From NCBI RefSeq assembly GCF_048564905.1, contig NC_132998.1, positions 63,684,484-63,748,483 on the forward strand: a stretch of DNA of 64,000 nucleotides. Direction: 5' to 3'. Position numbers and translations under genes: made by a program. Position 1 is the stretch's first letter; each line of letters opens with the position of its first letter. The DNA comes from Vicugna pacos. Its lineage: Eukaryota > Chordata > Mammalia > Artiodactyla > Camelidae. This document shows positions 52,401 through 64,000 of the stretch, piece after piece. The notes below the pieces were generated by a model. It was given only the letters and a program-made list of their open reading frames with translations, had not been told where the DNA came from and ran no database searches.

Positions 52401-55400
52401 GGAGGGCCCTGACTTGTTGAGGATGACAGTCTGTTCAGCCTCTCTTCTCTGTCAGCAACAGGACACATCAACAGTGGGGCGGGACTGGTTGGCAGCCTGA
52501 GCCACAGGTACTGCCAGGGTGAGAAGGAGAGATGCGTGAGAAACAGGCACCAGGTGTGCTGGGTCACACCCGTGTTCACACCTGGTTCAGGGGCCTTAGA
52601 CCCAGGGAACTGCCTGTCCACTCACATGCCCAGCCGGGCCCTGCCCTGGCCTGGACTTCCTGGTGGGAATGTTTATGCCAGCAGAAGGTGACCTTTCCAT
52701 CTCCTGTGCAGAGGCTCCTGTGAAGACCGTTTCCGTGGCAGCACCTATAACGTGCAGTCACACTGGATCGGAACCTCAGATGGGCCCACAGAGGAACTGA
52801 AGCCCCTGCTCGGCCTCCCGGGGCTGGCGGCAGCGCTGAGTCCCTGCCCTCGCCGCCGCCCCTCCTCAGAGGACAGCTGACAGGCTTCGCCAGCTTGAAT
52901 CTTTGATGTTGAAACCACAGGCCTTTGCACTGCACTAGCACGTGGCTGAATCATTAGATTTTCTTGATTTGTTTCAAGTCATCTCTGCTTAAAACTCTCA
53001 TTTTGTCTTTCCAGGATTGTTCATAGCACTCCTGTTAGACGGTCCTTGGGCCCAGCCTCGCAGAGCCTGGTAAGCAGCGTGTGGACCCCTGTGAGTACAA
53101 GACGCGTGTCAGCCCTGCCCACGCCTGCCGGCCGCCGACTCTCCAGCCTTCCCGTGCTGACCCCTAAGACCCTGCCCAGGGCCCTGGCTTCTCCCCTGCG
53201 TGTGTCTGCTCAGCGACTGTCTTCTGAGCCCCAGAAAAAATCTGCAGTGAGGTAGGAGTTAAAGATTGCACCGTTTTTCTCAAATTCATAAAACCGCAGG
53301 CAGTCGTGTACTGGGAAGTCACTGTCGGGAACTAGCTGGACTGAGGTCCGTGCCCCTTCTCAGCCCCCGCGGCGGAGCCTGGCTGCACGCCCTCCTGCGG
53401 GTAGTTCTCTGAGAGGGAGGGCCCTGCTTCTTTGTCGTGTTTCTCTCCTGACAGCGTATCCTGGGTGCAGGCTGGAGGCCTGGGCCTCATCGCACCTTGG
53501 GGTAGACGAGGGCCTCCCAGCCGGGACAAGCCCTCCAGGCAGAGCCGCGCCACCCAGTGCGCTGGTGCCAGGAGCTCTGGGACCTTGCGTGGTCCTCACG
53601 ATGGGGCCCTGGGGAGGGCCCCGCACCCTCGGCCTCGAGGCTCTCAGTCAGCAGTGACCACACTCAGGCTTCCCGAGAAACAGACCCCCCCACCGCCTGT
53701 CCCGCTCACTGGCCCGTGTCCAGCTGCACTGCCCCGCGCTGCCCTGCGCCGCATCTGGACAGGCCTGCGCTTGCATCCTCTCCACCTGGAACGCAGAGCT
53801 GTCTCCTCCCCATAATTGGAGTCCATGTTCAGGGGCCTTTCTGGAGACCCCGTTCCCGACTTGGTCGCGCTGCTCCTTTTCCCCACGTTGCTTTCTCACA
53901 TTTCCCACCTCCTGGCTGCCCACACAGAGTGTGTGTTTGTCCACTTGACAGTCGTCCGAGACGCCGCTGGTGGGGAAGCTCCCCTGAGCCTCCCCTGTCC
54001 GGCCTGTCACCAGGCCTGAGGACAAGCTCCCGGCATGCGGCAGGCGCTCAGGAGTATCTGTGGGAGGAACCACCCAGGTAGAGTGTATAGTTGGTCACTG
54101 GCTTCCTTGACTAGAAGCTTCATCTGTGAAGGAGCCTTAACGGGCCAGGTATAAGCATCGGGCCTCTGATCCTCCGTCACCCTGGCAGAGCTTGGGGGAA
54201 GGCTGGGGTGCCGGTGTGTGGACCCACCCACGGCGGTGTCGAGCACGTATGTGTCTGGGTCTTTCTGTGAGAGCAGAGGAGACAGAGTGCCAGGCTGTGT
54301 GTTAGGTCAGGGAGAGGAACCAGCCAGACACAAGGCCGCCCCGAAAACTCGAACAAGGCCCAGCATGGACGGTCAGTGCTGTTGACATGTGTTGTGCGTT
54401 TGCAGGTGTCAGGATAGAAAAGAAATCCTACTGTCTTTCAGGTTGTTATGAAGCCTTTACAGTATTGAAAAGAAGATATGCTGTATTAATTTATGGAAAT
54501 TGTTGCTTTCTTCAGTTTTCTTGTGTAATTCAGTTCCGAGTCATCAGGTTTCTGAGGCCTGCCAGGCAGCAGACTATCCTGGGGCTGGAGACGCAGCAGG
54601 CAGACGGGGGCCAGGCCGGGTGCACACTGCACTGACGGGAAACACAGACACCAAAGAGCGTCTGCACAGTGACAGGTGTACGGGGCAGCCCCCCTGCGGA
54701 GTGTGTGACCTGGGCATTCAGACCTGCCCCGCCATCCACACTCCAGGCAGGAGGAACCAGGCCGGCAGGAGCACCGTGGCCACAGCACGTGGACAGAGGC
54801 GGCTCCTGCACCTGGTCCTTGCCCCTCTCCTTCTCGAACACCTTCAGGCGCCTATGCAGACACCAGACTCAGAGACCACGCATCCGCCTGCTGGAGCCGG
54901 AACCAGCGCCGGGAGCTCTCCACTGGACGACGCTTCTCTGAAAAGAACCTTCTCGAGTCATCACCACACGAGCTAGCACCTCCCGGCCGTGTCCTGATAG
55001 GATTTCTCCTTCCCTCCCACAGAACCGCACCAGCAACAGAGAGCGCCCGCAGGGCTGCTCCCAGGGGCTCGGACTCGTCGCCGGATGGGAGCCTTTCTCC
55101 CCCGTCCGCCGTGCCGCAGGCGCTTAACTTTTCTCCAGAAAAGAGTGATCTTACTTTTTCAAAAAGTATCGGCACAGAAGCAGCCCCGGCTGAGGCGCAG
55201 CCACCTGAGGACCCACCCCCCAGTGAGGTGAAGGGATACGTGGGGTTGACTCGTGCAGTCCTGGGTGTCCCCCCAGCCCCGTGCTAAAGGGAGGGGTCAC
55301 GACCTCCCGCCTCCAGGAGGGACAAAAACCGCAGCTCCCGTATTTGACCACGGAGAGGCCAGGGTTCAAAGGAGGGGAGGTGGGGAGCGGGGCAGCAGTG

Positions 55401-56444
55401 AGGGTGTGAGCGGGGCTCCGGTGCTGGCCGCTGGCAGGCGGGAGGTGGACAGGGCTGGAGGGCAGCTGGAGAGGAGAGGGCTGTCGGTGCTCACGCTCTG
55501 CACCTCTCCTCACCTGGCCACTCCTGGCCCACCTTCCTTGGGTTTCCAAACTGTTAGCCACATGGGACATAAGCGAGGCCTGCCCGTTTCCTTAAGACGG
55601 TTGACAGAAAGGAGCCAGAATCCCTTTTCAGTCTTGTCTCCCAAGTAGGCGGTTCTTGTGGACATCGGGCTGGATGGACTCGGCATCGCCCCCAAAGCTG
55701 CAGGCACACCCCGGGGCGACCGCCCTCTCACCCGCTTCTGCGACGCTCCGGAGGCCAGCGTGGCCGTGCGTCCTGAAGGCAGACCCCTGGTCGACCTCCT
55801 GCTGAACACCCCCGACGCCAGCAGGAAGGCTGCGGCCAAGCCCCCCCACGAGGTGGCACAGGTGCGGAGTGGCAGGGCCCCTGCTGGCTTTGGCCTTGGG
55901 GGGTCTCAGTTGGGACCTCGTCCACCAGACACATCATGGTGACCCTGGAGAGTGGCCACTGGGGCTTCTAAGGGCGACACGCCTCGCCTCATCGCTGGGG
56001 GTGTGACCTCAAGTTGGCCAAGCCCCTCCAAGGAATCCCGCCTGGAGCCCTTCCAGGCCGGGGTCGCGGGGTTTCCGCTCCGGGATCCCCCAGAGCTTCA
56101 CGTGTGACGAGGGAGCATGACTGCTCAAGGAACTCGGAGGTCTGCAGTGTGTGGCACTTTCTCCCTCCAGCTTCTTAAACATGATGGTCAAGATGTTTTG
56201 CACTGGGCCTGAGCCCAGTTCACCCATTAGCTTATGGCGTGAGCTGTGGTGGAGGTGGCCGCAGGCAGCCCTGTCCTCAGTGAAGCCAGTCCTTTGGGGT
56301 CTGCGGGAGGGGAGGGGCAGCGCGGGCGCGCTGGTCACCTCTGTCGCTTCGCCCTTGCAGCTGATAGACCTGGCTTCTCCTCTGATCCTGCTGAGTCCGG
56401 AGGCTGACAAAGAAAACGTGGACTCACCACTTCTCAAGTTCTGA
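37478..56444 (+). CDS. GTSE1: G2 and S phase-expressed protein 1 (GTSE1), 11 coding exons
   Basis: Coding exons: 37478-37499, 43482-43539, 43627-44251, 44758-44928, 45700-45826, 47419-47775, 50987-51059, 53015-53251, 55023-55227, 55649-55861 and 56361-56444. The total is 2172 bases, 723 residues. GTSE1 is a largely disordered microtubule-binding protein that stabilises mitotic microtubules, binds clathrin and restrains p53 in G2. Conserved anchors are LLLADEKFDFDLSLSSS (8-27 region), FVEVYKEAHLLAL, LKRETYYLSDSPL, RRDSCLNSKTKVMPTPT and the C-terminal SPEADKENVDSPLLKF, which holds a KEN degron-like motif (713-715). Many Ser/Thr-Pro sites fit CDK control. The ATG used has a strong context (G at -3, G at +4). 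The middle and the clathrin-binding tail are more diverged from human than the ends. Confidence 0.96.
38380..39440 (+). mobile_element. L2 LINE fragment, GTSE1 intron 2
   Basis: The stretch follows L2 in the sense direction. The clearest part is near 39150-39310 ('agagcataacactctcctg', 'aaaacccttcagtagctcc', 'ctgggtgaaacaaaagcttg'). It is diverged, and the left edge is unclear. Confidence 0.55.
38634..38665. repeat. GC-rich perfect inverted repeat (hairpin)
   Basis: Arms GGGGCGGGGGGT (38634-38645) and ACCCCCCGCCCC (38654-38665) are exact reverse complements of 12 bases around an 8-base loop. The G arm also has quadruplex potential. It is followed by a short CA run. It lies in GTSE1 intron 2, with no factor-independent terminator role in a mammal. 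Confidence 0.85.
41100..41530 (+). mobile_element. Old interspersed repeat, probably LTR class (fossil)
   Basis: The stretch ends with 'tgacaagccacttgagatg', 'ttgttacttcagcatgag' and 'tatcctaactgata', a well-known end of an old mammalian repeat family whose exact name I cannot fix. It lies between two parts of an antisense L1. Confidence 0.45.
41644..41752 (-). mobile_element. Camelid tRNA-Ala SINE with target-site duplications, GTSE1 intron 2
   Basis: On the minus strand there is an alanine-tRNA-like head with box A (TAGCTCAGTGGTAGAGC, near 41727-41743) and box B-like GGTTCAATCCCC, then an A/T-rich tail. The flanks carry direct copies: ACTTTTTATGTAGCATTTTT at 41624-41643, and the same with one T fewer at 41753-41771. 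A 5-base GCTAA duplication lies inside the head. The near-perfect flanks imply a young insertion. Confidence 0.92.
42600..43481. other. GTSE1: End of GTSE1 intron 2
   Basis: The part at 42640-42860 resembles L2 read backwards ('gcttgctgagtgtccaggcc', then a 'ggagctcatggtctcgctgg' motif). From 42860 to the acceptor at 43480 I see nothing recognisable. Confidence 0.4.
43482..43539 (+). CDS. GTSE1: GTSE1 coding exon 3
   Basis: The exon encodes residues 8-27, DVLLLADEKFDFDLSLSSS. The acceptor is CCCCTCAG and the donor AG|GTAAAC. It follows a 6-kb intron full of repeats. Confidence 0.95.
43627..44251 (+). CDS. GTSE1: GTSE1 coding exon 4 (largest)
   Basis: The exon encodes residues 27-235, including the acidic ANEDDEVFF stretch, WSPLTGEKFVEVYKEAHL, LKINLFEKENETKKSP and RETYYLSDSPL. 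The second half is Pro/Ser-rich and poorly conserved. The donor is AAG|GTACCA. Confidence 0.95.
44758..44928 (+). CDS. GTSE1: GTSE1 coding exon 5
   Basis: The exon encodes residues 236-292, including KPASPSRMKT and GSHLAQGKRSLPVPNK, which match human PASPSRTKI and GQGKRAIPVPNK. It is phase 0 at both ends. Confidence 0.95.
45455..45600 (-). mobile_element. L1 fragment, antisense, GTSE1 intron 5
   Basis: The plus strand reads 'acaatattgagtcttccaat' followed by 'aaaatggtatgtctttg', the reverse of a well-known L1 ORF2 segment. It ends about 100 bases before the exon 6 acceptor. Confidence 0.8.
45700..45826 (+). CDS. GTSE1: GTSE1 coding exon 6
   Basis: The exon encodes residues 293-335, LGRKKTVLKLPG and a Ser/Ala-rich stretch. 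The acceptor TTGTTTTAG lies about 100 bases after an antisense L1 piece. The donor is G|GTAAGG. Confidence 0.93.
47419..47775 (+). CDS. GTSE1: GTSE1 coding exon 7
   Basis: The exon encodes residues 335-454. The conserved end reads SARRRDSCLNSKTKVMPTPT, then FKVPKFST. The middle is GC-rich and diverged. The acceptor is CTTCCAG and the donor G|GTAAGA. Confidence 0.94.
47860..48860 (-). mobile_element. Old L1/HAL1-like LINE remains, antisense, GTSE1 intron 7
   Basis: Phrases such as 'ttatcctacttggggttctg' (48040), 'ggccattatttcttcaaatg' (48100) and 'ttttattgtctgctggacgt' (48490) match, in order, the reverse of an old L1-related element. No open frame of length remains. Confidence 0.55.
49190..49500 (-). 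mobile_element. L2-like fragment, antisense, GTSE1 intron 7
   Basis: The order is 'ccagtgctaggcactcttag', then 'attttaatagtgaaacatg', then 'cctcaggaggtgacacggctg', which is L2 3' sequence read backwards. It is strongly diverged. Confidence 0.5.
50987..51059 (+). CDS. GTSE1: GTSE1 coding exon 8
   Basis: The exon encodes residues 454-478, including RAQRPQSCTSVGR, identical to the human segment. The acceptor is GTCTCAG and the donor AG|GTAACT. Confidence 0.93.
51285..51430 (+). mobile_element. MER5A-like DNA transposon remnant
   Basis: The pieces 'aggctctgattcagctggtc' and 'gccggggttgaggaccacctg' sit in the order and spacing of MER5-type hAT elements. It is non-autonomous and old, in GTSE1 intron 8. 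Confidence 0.4.
52040..52140 (+). mobile_element. MIR SINE fragment
   Basis: The pieces 'ctcagttttctcacctgtac', 'aatgggaagatagctcctac' and 'ctccagggttaccttgaaga' match the second half of MIR. It lies in GTSE1 intron 8. Confidence 0.6.
53015..53251 (+). CDS. GTSE1: GTSE1 coding exon 9
   Basis: The exon encodes residues 478-557, including VHSTPVRRS, RRVSALPTPAGRR and LTPKTLPRA. Compared with my recollection of human, about six residues are added before RVSALPTP. Two donor-like hexamers, GTAAGC (53070) and GTGAGT (53091), lie inside the exon; the donor used in this model, AG|GTAGGA, is weaker than either. Confidence 0.9.
55023..55227 (+). CDS. GTSE1: GTSE1 coding exon 10
   Basis: The exon encodes residues 557-625, including SAVPQALNFSPEKSDLTFSK, close to human RVPQALNFSPEESDSTFSK. 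The donor is GAG|GTGAAG. Confidence 0.93.
55649..55861 (+). CDS. GTSE1: GTSE1 coding exon 11
   Basis: The exon encodes residues 626-696, including FCDAPEASVAV and GRPLVDLLLNTPDAS. The acceptor CAAGTAG is weak. The clathrin-box region differs from human: LTRF at 652-655 where human has LIDF, and no LIDL before it. Confidence 0.92.
56361..56444 (+). CDS. GTSE1: GTSE1 coding exon 12 with stop
   Basis: The exon encodes residues 697-723, opening with LIDLASPLILL and ending DSPLLKF before TGA. It matches the human C-terminus. The acceptor is CCTTGCAG. Confidence 0.96.
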   Translation: MIDLASPLILLSPEADKENVDSPLLKF

Positions 56445-56799
56445 GTAGAACGAAATCCTTTACAGTTACAAGAACAGTCAGTCCTAAAGTGGTTTTCAAC
56501 CCTTAGAAATTAATTTTCAGAGAAATTGTATTGGAAAAGTTGAAAAACAAAACAAAAGTCTCTGCACAGTTACTATGCCTGGATCGGGGGCTGTGGGACT
56601 GGGGGGGTGTTGGCCACCTGAGGTCACTGCTGGCCAACAGCCTCCCTCCTCACGGACCCACACGTGCTGGTGTGCCCGCTGAAGTTACTCCAGGTGAAGA
56701 ACTTGTTGTGAATCTTCTGTGTGTAAAATAGCAAGTGACTATTTTAAAAATTAAGTTTGCATGAAAAGGTGAATAGCCTGGACTTAAGTTAAATTGCAA

Positions 56800-56805
56800 A
56801 ATAAA
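56800..56805 (+). terminator. GTSE1: GTSE1 poly(A) signal
   Basis: This is the first canonical AATAAA after the GTSE1 stop codon and gives a 3' UTR of about 370 bases. A variant ATTAAA follows at about 56816. Confidence 0.65.
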
Positions 56806-59799
56806 TGGAAATGCATTAAAGCTATATGTTAATGTTGAAGATTGTCTTGATTTTCAAACATGCATAGCTATTTTTAGTACTAACCAGTATGCACAATTTA
56901 TCTTAGCCAAACTTTAATTCTTTCTACAAAGTGATTCAGACTTCACTGTGAATTAAAATTGACTTAAGTGTAAATCCCAGCCCCTCTCCCCAGGTCCAGG
57001 GCAGGCCTAGTAATCTGCACTTTCCAGGGCGCCCAGGTGACTGATGCAATGCACCACAGACCACAGCGGAGCAGAGGAGGCTGCCCTAGGGATGTGGGGG
57101 TGCAGGATGGCGGGGAAGCGCGGGAGCTGGGGGGCTTATCTGAATACCAAGGTGATGGCCCCTTGGCTGTGCCCCTGGTGGGGGCAGCAGGGAGCCATGG
57201 AAGCTGTGGGCCACTGCAGAGCACACTTCCTGCCGGAGCCATTCTCTCTCCCCTGTATTTGTTAACCAGCTGGCCCGGAAGCCACTAGTCTATAGAGATA
57301 TTTTATTTATGAGGAAATTTTTCACCGTCTTACTTCAGTAGCCTCACAGCAAACAGAAAACCTGCTAACTGGACCAGCTTTGGGGGCTCCCATCCAGTGT
57401 TCCCTGCACAAAACCAGGGAACGTCGGTCCCCAGAGGGCTGAGGGAGGAGAGCTGGCTGGGCTGTGCTTCGAACTTTCTCTGGTTAACGTCGTGAGTGTG
57501 AGTCATCACCTGGAATGGTCTGGCACGGGGACTGCTGTGCTATCGAGGGGAGAGAAGTGTGTGTCACAGATGGCACTGCTGCGCCCGTAGACAGAGCCTG
57601 GCGCTTGGAGGCGGGCCGCGTGGCTTTATGAGCTTTCACCTGGAGCTGTCCTGAGTGACCGAGCCATCAGACTCAGACAGGGCCCCTCGCTCTGGGACGC
57701 CTGCTGGCCAGCTGGAGCAGGGCCTACGGGAATCAGCAGTCTGCTCCTCTTCCCGCTTGTCTGTATCCTGGTGGGCAGTATAGGAATCTAGAATCCACCA
57801 CAAGGGTCCTCGGATGTCTGGTCTGGCCCTCAATTCACAGGGAAAACCCAAAATCTGGAATTAATCCATCCAGCAAATATTTAGGGAAACTACTACGGGC
57901 AGGCTGCATTTCTGCCGGGGACACAGTGGAGTGCAAACTCAGACATCACTGTTCTGGTGGGAGAGGGGGGCTGCCCTGGGCTCTGGGCGGCGCATCCACA
58001 GCCAGGGATTGAGCTGGGCCTTTGGCCCTCACCTGCTCCCTGGGCCTCCCATCCAGGGCTCTCCCCTCCCCCAGGCTCCTCAGGAGCAGCCAAGCTCTCC
58101 TCGGGGACAAGGCACACTGTCCATCTGCACGAGTCCCCAGGCAGGACAGCAGTAACCTGATCGGAAGTCTCCCGAAGCAGATGGGAGAAGCCCTCCCAAG
58201 AGCACGTGCTGGGTAACGCAGTGCCTGCCACCCTCCCCTTCCTGTCTTGGTGTCTGCCTGGCTGCCCTGCTGCTCACCTGACAAAGCTCCCTTCCTCCCG
58301 GCTCCCGGGCTCTACGTCCACCACTGGAAGGGAGACCAAAGTATTCCCGGAGCTCAGGGAGAGGCCAGCCACTTCCTCTGAACGGCAGGTAAACCACCTC
58401 GGCTACCACTAGAGGGCCACCCTCCCGGCTTAAGGCGTCCGACTTCACCTGATTTTCATAATGTTTCATTCATTTCCTGGCGCAGACGACTTCACGTTTC
58501 ACAGCTCTGAGATCCACGTGTCTCACATGGCTGTTAGCAGGCGGCACATGGGATGTCACTGTCTTTGCCTTCACTGGTCCATCACGGACCTGGATTATAC
58601 ACGGTGATTAAAGACTTGGAGCTGCCAAGGAGCTAAATCACCACACATTTAACTGAAAAGGAGCAAAAACATGTTGCCACGTGTCATGTTCCAGCCACTT
58701 CGGGGTGGGTGGCAGCACTGCCATCACCAAAGCCCTCTGCTGAGCAGGAAATGACTGCCCCAAGCCTGCACCAAACTACCGCTGGGCAGGGCGGGCTCCT
58801 ACAGACTGAGCTCCAAACCCAGTGACATCAGCTGGGTCACCTACATTTAGGGGTGACCTGGGTTCACTCATTTCTTCCGGGACATGCAAGACGCACTCGC
58901 TCCCTTTGTCAGATGTTTCCCTGATACCTTTTTCTTCTGAAAAAGTAGTCCAGTTTCTGTTTCCCCACAGGGGCCTTGTGTCCTTCCCTCCAACCATGGA
59001 GCTCACCCCTGCCTGCTCTTGGCACCAGTGGCCCTGACTCTCCAGCTGGCAGTTCCTACTTCTCTTCTCAGAAACGGGGACTTGGGGCCCTCCTCGGTTC
59101 ACTCTAGACCCTTAACACCAGGAATCTGTTCTCAAGAAGATGACTTGCCTTAATAACTATCCGTGGTTAGACATTTATGTCCGCTGTTACTCTTTTAAGA
59201 AACTGTTAATAAACTAACGTGACTTTAATGCCAAGCTTTGGTATGTGTGTTATTGACCTGATTTAAAACTACCTGCATTTGCAGGACATTTCCTCCTCTG
59301 CTTTTTCCAAACCATGCTTCACACCCTATATGAAATCAATTTATAAGCTGCACCAGCAGTTTTAAACATGAAAAAGAATGAAATGAAAAATAATGGGTAC
59401 ACAGCACATTGCAACGGTAAGAACTGTTTTGAGAAGCGTTCTTTTTTATACTTATAGGTAAGTGGTACTCTGGGCCACCCTGTAAAATGTGACACTCTGG
59501 GTTGAGGCTGAAATAGTTGAGAGTCACTGATTTAAAGAATGCTTGTATTTTGCACGTAGGGACTGTAGCCTCTGGTGTCAAACCAAATCTCAGGGTCCTC
59601 CGAGCCCGTGGCGCTCGCCACATCCATTCCACCAGCAAGGGCTATAGATTTTATCTCCAAACACTCATCTTTCTGACGCCACCATCACCTTCCCAGACAG
59701 CTGGTGCCCTGGCCTCCTCACAGCTCCTGTCCAGCGCACAACCACGAAATCTTTCTGCGAACTTAAATGAGATCACCACACCCCCACGCCCACCCCCCC
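56806..59799. other. Spacer between GTSE1 and TRMU
   Basis: About 3 kb hold no recognisable coding exon. A MER5-like piece lies near 56960-57050 ('ggcctagtaatctgcacttt', 'gcccaggtgactgatgcaatg'). The rest is unique-looking sequence with several plus-strand AATAAA hexamers, for example at about 59207, that cannot be tied to a gene. Confidence 0.5.

Positions 59800-64000
<4,201 letters not shown>

Overview
The window is mammalian nuclear DNA, most likely from a camelid (camel, alpaca or llama group). Two things point there. First, four proteins with GT-AG exon structure are close to their human counterparts. Second, there are short minus-strand insertions whose heads are copies of an alanine-tRNA-like sequence followed by an A/T-rich tail, which is the form of the camelid tRNA-Ala SINE. 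L1 tails of the even-toed-ungulate type are also present. Species and family identifications rest on recall of these sequences, because no search could be run.

The layout matches human 22q13.31. PKDREJ is a single uninterrupted exon on the minus strand (3415-10296). TTC38 follows on the plus strand with 14 coding exons (14963-34259). GTSE1 is on the plus strand with a CpG-rich promoter, a non-coding first exon and 11 coding exons (37478-56444). TRMU is on the plus strand with its first two coding exons (60341-63326) and runs off the right edge. Each spliced reading frame closes exactly: TTC38 gives 469 codons plus stop, GTSE1 gives 723 plus stop, and TRMU stays in phase to the end of exon 2.

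The genes are neighbours and do not form a pathway. PKDREJ is a testis polycystin-family membrane protein of sperm. TTC38 is a poorly characterised tetratricopeptide-like protein. GTSE1 is a mitotic microtubule and p53 regulator. TRMU thiolates mitochondrial tRNAs. Promoter CpG islands lie at about 9650-10560, 14690-15200, 36720-37400 and 59800-60700.

The introns and spacers are mostly old interspersed repeats: L1 and L2 LINEs, MIR, old LTR fossils and MER5-like DNA transposon pieces. Some show clear nesting. Examples are a short plus-strand L1 inside an older minus-strand L1 with 12-base target duplications, and a camelid SINE inside an old L1 with 19-20-base duplications. I found no CRISPR array, no prophage and no unknown multigene system. 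The points most worth a second look are in GTSE1 (start codon, clathrin-binding motifs, promoter motif cluster), in PKDREJ (N-terminus, GPS region, basic linker), and in the nested repeats.
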